From positions 33,614 to 97,613 of the forward strand of contig JAZQUS010000067.1 of the NCBI GenBank assembly GCA_045631445.1: a stretch of 64,000 nucleotides of DNA, in the 5' to 3' direction. Below, piece by piece: positions 6,592-14,858 of the stretch. Below the pieces are notes generated by a model. It made no database searches. It was not told where the DNA came from and saw only the letters and a program-made list of their open reading frames with translations. Each line of letters opens with the position of its first letter. Positions within the stretch are counted from its first letter, which is position 1. The translations under genes were made by a program, and so were the position numbers. This DNA comes from RGIG4608 sp045631445. Its GTDB lineage: Bacteria; Bacillota; Clostridia; Oscillospirales; CAG-272.

Positions 6592-9237
6592 TTAGTTAAT
6601 TTTAGCAAGAGCAGCAAGAACGCCATCAAGATTTTCTTGATATTTAGCCATTTTTGCCTTTTCACCTTCAACAACGGCAACGGGTGCTTTTGCAACGAAG
6701 CCCTCGTTTGAAAGCTTTTTAACAATTCTGTCAATTTCACCCTCAAGGCGTTTCTTTTCACCCTCAAGTCTTGCCTTTTCCTTTTCAAAGTCGATAATAT
6801 CGGCTAAAGGAAGATAGATAGTTGCTGAGTCTGTGATGATTTGAACGGAGTTATCCGCGCTTACCTCACCATCAAACTTTTCCGCAACGCAAACTTCACT
6901 TGCGGACGCAAGACGAACGAAGAATGCTTCACTCGACGCACCGAAAATGTCAGAATACTTTGTTTCAATGAATACCTTTGCCTTCTTTGAAGGAGGAACG
7001 TTCATTTCGCTTCTTCTTGTACGGATAGCGGTGATGGCATCGATAATCTTTGTCATCTTTTCTGCATCGTTGAAGTAGCAAAGAGAAGTGTTGTATTCGG
7101 GATAAGTGTCAATCATGATGCTTTCTGCAGAGTGGGGAAGTGACTGATAAATTTCCTCTGTGATGAAGGGCATAAAGGGATGAAGAAGCTTTAGCGTTCC
7201 GTTGAGAACGTAAGCAATAACGTTCTGGCAAACAAGATTTGCTTCAGTTTCCTTTTCATTAAATCTTGCCTTTGCAAGCTCGATGTACCAGTCGCAGAAG
7301 ATATCCCAAGTGAATGAGTATATTTCTGCAAGAGCAACGCCAACCTCAAAGTTGTCAAGGTTGTTAACAACGCTCTTTGTAAGCTCGTTGAACTTGTCAA
7401 GAATCCATTTGTCCTCAAGCGCAAGCTTGGATTCTTCTGGGAGATTGATTTCGTCGATTGTGAGGTTCATTCTAACGAAACGGGAAGCGTTCCAAAGCTT
7501 GTTAGCAAAGTTTCTTGCTGCCTCAATCTTTTCGTCGGAGAATCTCATATCGTTTCCGGGAGAGTTACCTGTTGCAAGAGCAAAACGAAGTGCGTCTGCA
7601 CCGTATTTATCAATAATTTCAAGGGGATCGATACCGTTGCCAAGGGATTTGGACATCTTTCTACCCTGAGCATCTCTAACAAGACCGTGAATGAATACTG
7701 TAGAGAAGGGCTTTTGACCCATATGCTCAAGACCTGAGAAAATCATACGAGAAACCCAGAATGTGATGATATCGTAACCTGTAACAAGAACGCTTGTGGG
7801 ATAGTATTTAGCAAGATCCTCTGTGCTTTCGGGCCAACCGAGAGTTGAGAAGGGCCAAAGAGCTGATGAGAACCAAGTATCAAGAACGTCCTCGTCCTGA
7901 TGAACGGGTTTGCCACACTTAGGACAAACTGTGATATCCTCTTTAGAAACTGTCATTTCACCGCAATCGTCACAGTAGAATGCGGGAATTCTGTGTCCCC
8001 ACCAAAGCTGACGGGAGATACACCAGTCAAGGATGTTGTTCATCCAGTTGAAGTAATTCTTTGAGAATCTTTCGGGAATGAAATTGATGTCACCGCTTTC
8101 AACCGCTTCGATAGCAGGCTGAGCAAGGGGCTTCATCTTAACGAACCACTGGTCGCTTGTCATGGGTTCAACAGTTGTGCCACAACGGTAGCAAACGCCA
8201 ACGTTGTGATCGTGAGGAACTGTTTTAACAAGATAACCCTCTGCCTCAAGGTCGGCAACGAGTGCCTTTCTGCAAGCATATCTATCCATACCCTCATACT
8301 TGCCTGCGTATGAGTTCATTGTAGCATCGTCGTTCATAACCTTAATCTGCTCAAGGTTATGGCGCTGACCAACAAGGAAGTCGTTGGGGTCGTGCGCAGG
8401 AGTAATTTTAACGCAACCCGTACCGAAACCGATTTCAACGTAATCGTCAGCGATTACGGGAATTTCACGGTTAACGATGGGCAAAATAAGAGTCTTGCCG
8501 ATAAGGTGCTTTGTGTTTTCGTCGTCGGGGTTAACTGCAACCGCAGTATCACCGAACATTGTTTCGGGACGAGTTGTAGCAACCTCAACGTAGCCGTCCT
8601 CGCCCTTGATAGGATATTTAATGTGCCAGAAGTTACCGGGCATATCCTTGTATTCAACCTCTGCATCGGAAAGGGCAGTAAGGCAACGAGGGCACCAGTT
8701 GATAATTCTGTAACCGCGGTAAATAAGCCCCTTGTTGTAAAGGTTTACGAAAACCTCGCGAACAGCGTGTGAGCAACCCTCGTCCATAGTAAATCTCTGA
8801 CGGGACCAGTCACAAGAAGCACCGAGCTTCTTTAACTGACTTGTGATTCTTGTTTCGTATGTGTCTTTCCAACCCCAAACGCGCTCAAGGAATTTTTCTC
8901 TACCTAAATCATAACGAGAAAGACCCTCGTCAACACGAAGACGCTCCTCAACCTTAATCTGCGTAGCAATACCTGCGTGGTCTGTGCCGGGAACCCAAAG
9001 GGTGTTAAAGCCCTGCATTCTCTTGTAACGAACAAGAATGTCCTGAAGAGTTTCGTCAAGGGCGTGACCCATGTGAAGCTGACCTGTAACGTTTGGTGGG
9101 GGAATTACGATTGAAAATGAAGGATTAGTATTATTTTTGTCGGGTGTGAAGTAACCCTTTTCACACCAAGTTTGATATATTCTGTCCTCAAATTCCGAGG
9201 GCGAATATGTTTTTGGAAGCTCGTTGTAGCTGTTCAT
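6592..9237 (-). CDS. valS: Valyl-tRNA synthetase
   Basis: Charges tRNA-Val. The start is the ATG at 9237, giving 881 residues, normal for the family. The HIGH signature is HMGH at 55-58 after PPPNVTGQL. The KMSKSLGN loop follows GRK near residue 524. The C-terminal 100 residues form the coiled-coil tRNA-binding arm (FEKEKARLEGEKKRLEGEI). A valine T-box controls the gene from its own promoter. Confidence 0.98.
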   Translation of the reverse strand: MNSYNELPKTYSPSEFEDRIYQTWCEKGYFTPDKNNTNPSFSIVIPPPNVTGQLHMGHALDETLQDILVRYKRMQGFNTLWVPGTDHAGIATQIKVEERLRVDEGLSRYDLGREKFLERVWGWKDTYETRITSQLKKLGASCDWSRQRFTMDEGCSHAVREVFVNLYNKGLIYRGYRIINWCPRCLTALSDAEVEYKDMPGNFWHIKYPIKGEDGYVEVATTRPETMFGDTAVAVNPDDENTKHLIGKTLILPIVNREIPVIADDYVEIGFGTGCVKITPAHDPNDFLVGQRHNLEQIKVMNDDATMNSYAGKYEGMDRYACRKALVADLEAEGYLVKTVPHDHNVGVCYRCGTTVEPMTSDQWFVKMKPLAQPAIEAVESGDINFIPERFSKNYFNWMNNILDWCISRQLWWGHRIPAFYCDDCGEMTVSKEDITVCPKCGKPVHQDEDVLDTWFSSALWPFSTLGWPESTEDLAKYYPTSVLVTGYDIITFWVSRMIFSGLEHMGQKPFSTVFIHGLVRDAQGRKMSKSLGNGIDPLEIIDKYGADALRFALATGNSPGNDMRFSDEKIEAARNFANKLWNASRFVRMNLTIDEINLPEESKLALEDKWILDKFNELTKSVVNNLDNFEVGVALAEIYSFTWDIFCDWYIELAKARFNEKETEANLVCQNVIAYVLNGTLKLLHPFMPFITEEIYQSLPHSAESIMIDTYPEYNTSLCYFNDAEKMTKIIDAITAIRTRRSEMNVPPSKKAKVFIETKYSDIFGASSEAFFVRLASASEVCVAEKFDGEVSADNSVQIITDSATIYLPLADIIDFEKEKARLEGEKKRLEGEIDRIVKKLSNEGFVAKAPVAVVEGEKAKMAKYQENLDGVLAALAKIN

Positions 9238-9285
9238 TTTTGAACCTCGCTTTCTTAAAGTATGTAAATAAATTTTTATCAAAAA

Positions 9286-9540
9286 ACAAAAAATCCCCCA
9301 TCCTGATATCAGGACGTGGGAACGCGGTACCACCTGATTTCGCGCAGAGATAGAACTTGCGCGCACTCAAAATCTTTAACGGAGATCACCGTTTTTTGCT
9401 ACTTTCTTTTGATTAAAAAGCCGTTTCACAAAAACCGCTCGGGGACTACTTCATTTTGCTCCGTCGCAAACTCACACCAACCGTTTGCTCTCTTTAGACT
9501 TGCACAAAATTACTCCTTCCCGTCAGGGCGTTTCATATCG
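9286..9540 (-). promoter_or_regulatory. T-box riboswitch, valine-specific, for valS
   Basis: The minus strand shows the Stem I AGAGAG element, the GGTTGGTG distal loop, a specifier GTA (Val) followed by G at plus bases 9447-9449, and the T-box motif GGTGGTACCGCG (9334-9323). A terminator palindrome centred on CCTGATATCAGG ends in a T run (about 9289). The complete arrangement lies between its promoter and valS. Confidence 0.93.
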
Positions 9541-9546
9541 AGAAAT

Positions 9547-9575
9547 AGTATATCACAACTAAAATAAAAAGTCAA
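9547..9575 (-). promoter_or_regulatory. Promoter of valS
   Basis: On the minus strand TTGACT (9575-9570), a 17-base spacer ending TGTGA, and TATACT (9552-9547), placing the RNA start at the foot of the T-box leader. Confidence 0.85.
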
Positions 9576-9599
9576 TAAAATAATGAAAAAAAGTTCATT

Positions 9600-9654
9600 T
9601 TGACACAAAACTGTCGCGTATATGGTATAAAAATGTGCTACAATTATGGTGGAA
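9600..9654 (+). promoter_or_regulatory. Promoter region of the holin-like cassette
   Basis: TTGACA (9600-9605) with TGGTAT at 9623-9628 after 17 bases is one choice. An extended -10, TGTGCTACAAT ending at 9654, is the other; its AATGTGCTACAAT is identical to the promoter at 1868. The region diverges from the valS promoter. Confidence 0.55.
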
Positions 9655-9682
9655 TAAAGAAAAACGCTTGGAAAGGATAAAT

Positions 9683-9913
9683 ATGACGTGGGAAATTGCA
9701 GTTGGAATGTTTGGAATTGTATCCGCATTTATTGCCGTTATGAACGTGGTTGTCAAAATCAATTCCACACTTTCAAAGCTTGAGAGCGCAGTTCTTCAGC
9801 TTAAAGAAACGATGGAGCGCCAATCGGATAAAAACGCACATTTTTACACGGAGCTTTCAGAGCACGAAAAGAGAATATCCGTGCTTGAAAGGGAGATGGG
9901 GACAAGACTGTGA
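9683..9913 (+). CDS. Small membrane/coiled-coil protein, phage holin-accessory type
   Basis: 76 residues from the ATG at 9683 behind GAAAGG. Residues about 4-24 form a membrane helix. The rest is a charged amphipathic helix likely to form a coiled coil (KLESAVLQLKETMERQSDK). The size and layout resemble small proteins next to holins in phage lysis modules. It overlaps the next start by GTGA, so the two are translationally coupled. No other phage gene is nearby. Confidence 0.55.
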   Translation: MTWEIAVGMFGIVSAFIAVMNVVVKINSTLSKLESAVLQLKETMERQSDKNAHFYTELSEHEKRISVLEREMGTRL

Positions 9914-10104
9914 ACGATTTCAAAAGAAAGCTTTCAAGCAGAAAATTTTGGGCGGCGCTTGGCGGTTTTGTTTGCGCTATGTGTGTTTTGTTCGGTATCG
10001 ACGAAATGACAACCGAAAAGCTCCTTGCAGTTATCAGTTCAATGGGAGTCCTTGCGGTTTATATCTTCACCGAGGGCTATATTGACGCGCAAAATAAAAA
10101 ATAA
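9910..10104 (+). CDS. Holin-like small membrane protein
   Basis: 64 residues starting at a GTG that overlaps the preceding stop by four bases. After the basic start MNDFKRKLSSRKFW come two membrane segments (about 13-30 and 39-56) and a short charged tail. It looks like phage holins that replicate the FWAALGGF/YIFTEGYIDA pattern. Without an endolysin nearby it may be a domesticated phage remnant. Assignment rests on topology and family resemblance, not on a unique motif. Confidence 0.55.
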   Translation: MNDFKRKLSSRKFWAALGGFVCAMCVLFGIDEMTTEKLLAVISSMGVLAVYIFTEGYIDAQNKK

Positions 10105-10105
10105 T

Positions 10106-10140
10106 CCAAAAGAGAGCAAACTTCGGTTTGCTCTTTTTGG
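10106..10140 (+). terminator. Intrinsic terminator after the holin-like cassette
   Basis: The stem CCAAAAGAGAGCAAAC / GTTTGCTCTTTTTGG with a TTCG loop has a T-rich descending arm. It isolates the cassette from the following element. Confidence 0.85.
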
Positions 10141-10149
10141 CTAAATTGA

Positions 10150-10592
10150 GATATATCGGGGAGAAGTTACAAAGTAAAAAAGGTCGCTTTTGAAAAAGCT
10201 CCGCAAAACTTTTTAATCGGTTTTTGAAAATAAATTTCGCGCAAATTGTTCCAACAAGTTGGAACTAATGATTTTTCTCGGTGTTGGCAGGCACCCTTCT
10301 TTCTTGCCTGACTTACGTCAGTCATTTGCTTTGCAAAATCGAAAGTGAAAAATCCAATTTGCTATTGCAAAGTGTAGCCATTTTGCTAACAAAACGGCTA
10401 TGTGCAGTGTAGCAAGGCGCAGTTTCTCTGTTTTATCGAAAACGGAGAAACATTCGTGACGAGCGCGAAGAAGTGAGTCACGCGCGTTGCGCGAAATTTG
10501 TTTACCCTAATACGATTAAAAGTTTTTTGTGAGCTTTTTTTCAAAAAAGCGAAAATTTTTATCTTTGTAACTTCCCCGATAAATCAAAATTT
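10150..10592. repeat. Dispersed element with long imperfect terminal inverted repeats, copy 1
   Basis: About 440 non-coding bases. The left end (TATCGGGGAGAAGTTACAAAG ... AAAACTTTTTAATCG ... AAATTTCGCGCAA) is mirrored by the right end (TTGCGCGAAATTTG ... CGATTAAAAGTTTT ... CTTTGTAACTTCCCCGATA), giving imperfect inverted repeats of roughly 100 bases. Internal hairpins lie at TAGCC...GGCTA and TTTCTCTGTTTT/AAAACGGAGAAA. A second copy is at 50890-51305. There is no open reading frame of note, so it would be a non-autonomous element. Confidence 0.8.
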
Positions 10593-10642
10593 GAATATTT
10601 GAAACCAAAGCCAAAAAAATCACATATATTTATTAATATATA

Positions 10643-10671
10643 TTGATTTTTATATTGAGGTGTGATAAAAT
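10643..10671 (+). promoter_or_regulatory. Promoter of alr
   Basis: TTGATT (10643-10648), a 17-base spacer ending TGTGA, and TAAAAT (10666-10671), 34 bases before the alr start. Confidence 0.75.
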
Positions 10672-10704
10672 ATTATGGATAGTATTGTAAAGGAGGCAGC
10701 TGAT

Positions 10705-11916
10705 ATGAAGGACAAATATATTTCCAAAAGAAAACGCTTCTGGGCAGAGATTGACATTAATGCTGCCGAGAAGAATTTTAACCTGATTAAGAGTAAATTG
10801 TGTGTGGGAACAAAGCTCTGTTGTGTGGTTAAAGCAAATGCTTACGGACACGGTGCGGTGTATCTTTCAAAGCTTTATGAAAATTTGGGCGCGGACTTTT
10901 TTGCTGTTTCTAACATTGAAGAAGCAATGCAGCTCCGCAATAACGGAATAAAAACTCCAATTCTTATTTTGGGCTATACACCCACGTCCTGCGCGTCAAT
11001 TCTTGCAGAAAATAACATTTCGCAAAGCGTGTTTTCATATTCCTATGCGAAAGAACTTTCTGCATCCGCAAAGGCAGACGGAGTGAACGTTAAAATACAT
11101 ATAAAGCTCGACTCCGGAATGGGAAGAATAGGTTTTGATTCTATCCACGATACCGACAAAACCGTTGAAACTATTGCCGACGTTTGCAATATGGAAGGCC
11201 TTCTTAGGGAGGGCATTTTCACCCACTTTGCACTTGCCGACGATGGTACTGATGGTGCGGAATTTACCCGCATTCAATACGAAAGATTTACTGATATAAC
11301 AAATAAACTTGCTTTCCAAAATATAGAATTCGAAATCAAGCATTGTGCCAATAGTGCTACAACCTTTGAATATCCCGAATATCATCTTGATATGGTGCGT
11401 GTGGGCATTGTCCTTTACGGAGTTGCTCCCTCAAACAAGGTGCGCGGATGCGAGGAACTTACTCCTGTTATGAGTTTGAAATCGGTCATTTCAATGATAA
11501 AAGAAATAGAGCAGGGTGATACCGTAAGCTACGGTTGTACCTTCAAGGCGGAAAAGAAAACCAAGATAGCCACCGCTCCCGTTGGCTATGCGGACGGATT
11601 TTGGCGCTCCAATGCCCAAAACGGTACGCAAATGCTCATTCGCGGTCAAAGAGTTAATATCGTTGGCAGGGTTTGTATGGATCAGCTTATGCTCGACGTT
11701 ACCGATGTCAAGGGCGTTCGAGAGGGTGATTATATCACACTGATTGGCACCGATAAGAACGAAACCATAACAGCCGACGAGCTTGCAAAAAATAACGGCA
11801 CTATCGGTTATGAAATGATTTGTGCCATCGGTGAGCGCGTTCCAAGATTTTATATCAAGGACCACGATATCGTTTTCGTTAAGGATAACATTGTGTCCTA
11901 TGAGATTGGAGAATAA
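10705..11916 (+). CDS. alr: Alanine racemase
   Basis: A PLP enzyme that interconverts L- and D-alanine for peptidoglycan. The ATG at 10705 was chosen because AAAGGAGG sits 8 bases before it; an in-frame ATG at 10675 has no SD. It has 403 residues. The PLP lysine is K43 in VVKANAYGHG, the general-base tyrosine is near 276 in SYGCTF, and the C-terminal beta domain contains MDQLMLDVT. It is first in a unit with two membrane proteases and tadA. Confidence 0.96.
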   Translation: MKDKYISKRKRFWAEIDINAAEKNFNLIKSKLCVGTKLCCVVKANAYGHGAVYLSKLYENLGADFFAVSNIEEAMQLRNNGIKTPILILGYTPTSCASILAENNISQSVFSYSYAKELSASAKADGVNVKIHIKLDSGMGRIGFDSIHDTDKTVETIADVCNMEGLLREGIFTHFALADDGTDGAEFTRIQYERFTDITNKLAFQNIEFEIKHCANSATTFEYPEYHLDMVRVGIVLYGVAPSNKVRGCEELTPVMSLKSVISMIKEIEQGDTVSYGCTFKAEKKTKIATAPVGYADGFWRSNAQNGTQMLIRGQRVNIVGRVCMDQLMLDVTDVKGVREGDYITLIGTDKNETITADELAKNNGTIGYEMICAIGERVPRFYIKDHDIVFVKDNIVSYEIGE

Positions 11917-11918
11917 TT

Positions 11919-12983
11919 ATGATTAAACAAAGTAAAGCAAAATATACTTCTTTGATGAATAGAATAGCAATTATGTTACTCGTTAGCTGCTTGCTCATAT
12001 ATTTTTGTGGTAGAGTTCTTAATTTCACACGAGCGTTGATAATTATGGCGGAAGGATATGGTATTATAGCTGACGTAATATTCCTATTGCTCGGATGTTT
12101 TTTGAATTTTTTGGTTATTTATTTTGTTCCCGTGAAGATTTTTAAATACTTTCAGGGCAATTCATTTAAAGAAAAAAATATGCCTGTTGAGAAGAAAATT
12201 ATTAGTGACAATATGATTGCCCCAATCTTTTTGTTGGGACTTACCTTGACTTATGTAGGGTATTTTGTTAATGCTATCGCAGTGAATTCATTAACGGATT
12301 ACATAGGTATGGGCGATGATTATCTTTTCCTCAGTGGAATGAAATATGGATATCAGATTATTATTTATTTGATTAGTCTTGCTGTAATTCCCGCAGTTTT
12401 TGAAGAGCTTGTATTTAGAAAAACACTTTGCGATGCTTTATCACCATACGGTCCTAAAACTGCAATTATTGTAACTGCGATTTTGTTTTCTCTTATGCAC
12501 ACGAATTTTTCAAGAATCTTGCATACCTTTATTGGCGGAATATTTTGTGCTTGGCTCTATGTTGGTACTAAAAACATAAAATGGTCGATGCTTTTGCACT
12601 TTCTTAATAACTTGTTTGCTGGCGTTGAAACTGTAATTGCATATAGAATTTCAACCGAAGCGGCTAGTAAGATTATGGCGATTAGATTATTAGTGTCTAT
12701 TATTATATCTATCATCTGCTTTATAAAATTAAGAAAAGCAAGACAAACACAGTGCTCCTTAGAGGTTAGAGAAGCGCGTGAACGTGACGAATATGAAGTA
12801 TACATTGAGAGAAAAAGAAAATATGCAAATCATATAGAAATGCTTCCCGGTGAAAATGGAGAAGAGGTGCTTTCACTTTCAAAGCAAGATAAAATCAAGG
12901 GATTTTTCTCGCCTTTGATGATTGTTTTCGTTGTTGCGGTCATTATACAAATGTACTATTATCTTACGTTTTTGTTAGTGTAA
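11919..12983 (+). CDS. CPBP-family intramembrane glutamic protease, paralogue 1
   Basis: 354 residues with several membrane helices and the CPBP (CaaX/Abi) active-site motifs: FEELVFRK near 161-168, then HTN about 30 residues on, and HFLNN. These enzymes cleave within the membrane; bacterial roles include bacteriocin self-protection and membrane protein turnover. The start overlaps the alr end region by its SD only. The C-terminus carries a soluble stretch (MLPGENGEEVLSLS) also seen in the next gene, so the two are tandem paralogues. The substrate is unknown. Confidence 0.88.
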   Translation: MIKQSKAKYTSLMNRIAIMLLVSCLLIYFCGRVLNFTRALIIMAEGYGIIADVIFLLLGCFLNFLVIYFVPVKIFKYFQGNSFKEKNMPVEKKIISDNMIAPIFLLGLTLTYVGYFVNAIAVNSLTDYIGMGDDYLFLSGMKYGYQIIIYLISLAVIPAVFEELVFRKTLCDALSPYGPKTAIIVTAILFSLMHTNFSRILHTFIGGIFCAWLYVGTKNIKWSMLLHFLNNLFAGVETVIAYRISTEAASKIMAIRLLVSIIISIICFIKLRKARQTQCSLEVREARERDEYEVYIERKRKYANHIEMLPGENGEEVLSLSKQDKIKGFFSPLMIVFVVAVIIQMYYYLTFLLV

Positions 12984-12984
12984 T

Positions 12985-13959
12985 ATGGCAAAGCAAAATA
13001 AAGAAATTTACGTTTCTCTTATAAATCGCATTGCATTTGTGTTACTCGTTAACCAAGGATTACTTTTGTTATTTTCAAAGGCATTGAATACCTTGAAAGA
13101 CACACACAATATGGCATATCTTCTGCTTGAATGTGTAGTTTACTTTTTATCTTTTATCTTACCCGTGGTTTTATTCAACAAAATGAATAAATATTCACAA
13201 AGAGAAATCTACGAACCCCAAAATAGCGACAAAAAAACGCCCCTATACGTTGCGATTTTGTTTGGTATGGGACTTGTGTTCATATATTGTTCATCATTCA
13301 TTAATTATTTTTTGGTCAATTTGGTAACAGATTATTCAGAATTTTCAAGTGAAATGTTGTGGTTTGTGGAGTTAAAGTCCCCCTATCAAATAGTAATTTA
13401 CTTTATTTCTTATGCAATAATTCCCGCGCTTGTTGAGGAAATTTTATTTAGAGGTACGGTTTGCCGTTCACTTACCGTTTATGGAAAATGCACAGCCGTT
13501 GTAATAAGCGCGACTCTTTTTGCACTTATGCACACCAATATTGAGCAGATGCTCTATACCTTCGTGGCAGGACTTTTCTTTGGATTACTATATGTTGAAA
13601 CAAAAAGCGTTTTAGTTCCGATTTTACTTCATTTTGTTAATAATTCCATATCGGTTGTGGGTGAAATTTTATATCAAAATTGCTCGCCAATCGTTTATGA
13701 AGCCTATATTTCAATAACCGATATCCTAACTTTTCTTGTCGGATTGCTTTCGTTAATAGGTTTTCTTTGGTATGTTAAAAAGAACAAAATTACCTTTAAA
13801 AAGGAAATCGAAATGAAGCCCGATGAGAACGGAAACAAGGTGCTTCCTTTAAGCGTTAGCGAACGAATTTCAGGATTTTTCTCGATTGGAATGTCGATTT
13901 TTGTTGTTTACTGTATAGCAATTATGTCTTATTACGTTTATTTGAGTGTGATTTTATGA
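12985..13959 (+). CDS. CPBP-family intramembrane glutamic protease, paralogue 2
   Basis: 324 residues, starting one base after the preceding stop codon. Motifs: VEEILFRG near 150-157, ALMHTNIEQ and HFVNN. The first lines (YVSLINRIAFVLLV) and the C-terminal MKPDENGNKVLPLS stretch align with paralogue 1, so this is a diverged tandem duplicate. Its stop overlaps the tadA start (ATGA), indicating coupled translation. No partner peptide gene was seen between or beside them. Confidence 0.88.
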   Translation: MAKQNKEIYVSLINRIAFVLLVNQGLLLLFSKALNTLKDTHNMAYLLLECVVYFLSFILPVVLFNKMNKYSQREIYEPQNSDKKTPLYVAILFGMGLVFIYCSSFINYFLVNLVTDYSEFSSEMLWFVELKSPYQIVIYFISYAIIPALVEEILFRGTVCRSLTVYGKCTAVVISATLFALMHTNIEQMLYTFVAGLFFGLLYVETKSVLVPILLHFVNNSISVVGEILYQNCSPIVYEAYISITDILTFLVGLLSLIGFLWYVKKNKITFKKEIEMKPDENGNKVLPLSVSERISGFFSIGMSIFVVYCIAIMSYYVYLSVIL

Positions 13960-14411
13960 AAGAAAAATTTATGTTAAAAGCCCTTGAAAACGCTAAGATT
14001 GCCTATCAAAATGGGGATGTTCCCGTTGGGGCGGTTGTAGTTAGAGATGGTGAAATTATAGCGGAAGCGTATAACGAGAGGGAGCTTACGGGCAGAGCAA
14101 CGGCGCATGCAGAGATTCTTGCCATTGAGCGCGCCTCCCAAAAGCTTGGTAGATGGAGACTTTCCGACTGCGAGATGTATGTTACCCTTGAGCCATGCTC
14201 AATGTGTGCGGGAGCGATTTTGAATGCTCGCATTGGCAAGGTTACTTTTGCCTTGCGAGATTTACGCTCTGGCGCGCTTGGTAGCATCTTGGACTTGAAT
14301 GCCTATCCGCTTTTATATAAGGTTGCAACTGAGGAAGGACCGTTTGCCGATGAAAGTCGCGAGCTTCTTTCAAGCTTTTTCAAGGAGAGAAGGGCAAAGA
14401 AGGAAAAATAG
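13956..14411 (+). CDS. tadA: tRNA-specific adenosine-34 deaminase
   Basis: Deaminates adenosine to inosine at the wobble position of tRNA-Arg(ACG). It has 151 residues with the zinc-binding cytidine-deaminase signature HAE near 51-53 and PCSMC near 80-84, plus DVPVGAVVV at the N-terminus. It overlaps the upstream protease gene by four bases and is followed by a terminator, so it closes the operon. Confidence 0.96.
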   Translation: MKEKFMLKALENAKIAYQNGDVPVGAVVVRDGEIIAEAYNERELTGRATAHAEILAIERASQKLGRWRLSDCEMYVTLEPCSMCAGAILNARIGKVTFALRDLRSGALGSILDLNAYPLLYKVATEEGPFADESRELLSSFFKERRAKKEK

Positions 14412-14415
14412 AAAA

Positions 14416-14458
14416 ACAAAACGGTCTGATTCACATTAAAGTATCAGACCGTTTTGTT
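14416..14458. terminator. Bidirectional terminator between tadA and acpP
   Basis: The stem AAACGGTCTGAT / ATCAGACCGTTT with a 12-base loop is flanked by A and T runs on both sides, serving two convergent genes. Confidence 0.88.
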
Positions 14459-14475
14459 TAAATATTTAGTTTTGA

Positions 14476-14697
14476 TTAAAGTGTTTCAAGATAGTTAACA
14501 ACGTCACGAATTGTAACGAACTGACCGATATTTTCGTCATCGATTTCGATATCGAATTTGTCTTCGCAAATCATAACGAGGTCAGCAAGCTCAATAGAGT
14601 TAATACCAAGGTCATTGGTAAGTTCAGCATCAAGAGTAATGAGGCTTTCCTCAACTCCGAGCTCTTCCATAAGAATCTGTTTTACTTTTTCAAACAT
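14476..14697 (-). CDS. acpP: Acyl carrier protein
   Basis: 73 residues from the ATG at 14697 behind AAGGAG. The phosphopantetheine attachment serine is in GINSIELADLV, where the usual DSL reads NSI. Acidic helices (ICEDKFDIEIDDENI) are typical of ACP. It carries acyl chains in fatty acid synthesis. It stands alone, convergent with tadA, not beside fab genes; a role in another acyl pathway is possible but unsupported. Confidence 0.93.
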   Translation of the reverse strand: MFEKVKQILMEELGVEESLITLDAELTNDLGINSIELADLVMICEDKFDIEIDDENIGQFVTIRDVVNYLETL

Positions 14698-14785
14698 AAT
14701 AATCTCCTTAAATTCTGTGTCATAATCGAGTTGTGAGCTTAAATATTTATGCAAAAATATGCATTTTGCAAGCTCTTACTCACTC

Positions 14786-14814
14786 ATTATACATAGTTTT
14801 ATTGCTTTTGTCAA
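14786..14814 (-). promoter_or_regulatory. Promoter of acpP
   Basis: On the minus strand TTGACA (14814-14809), a 17-base spacer, and TATAAT (14791-14786). A TGCAAAA/TTTTGCA hairpin lies in the leader at about 14750-14770. Confidence 0.85.
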
Positions 14815-14858
14815 CAATTTATTTAAAAAATTTTTCAGGATTTTTTCAGGAGAGAAAA

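Noticed and set aside
9316..9567. Open frame on the plus strand over the valS leader
   Set aside because: It is antisense to a complete T-box leader.
9683..10104. Prophage
   Set aside because: Only two small holin-like genes are present; no integrase, terminase, tail or lysin gene occurs nearby.
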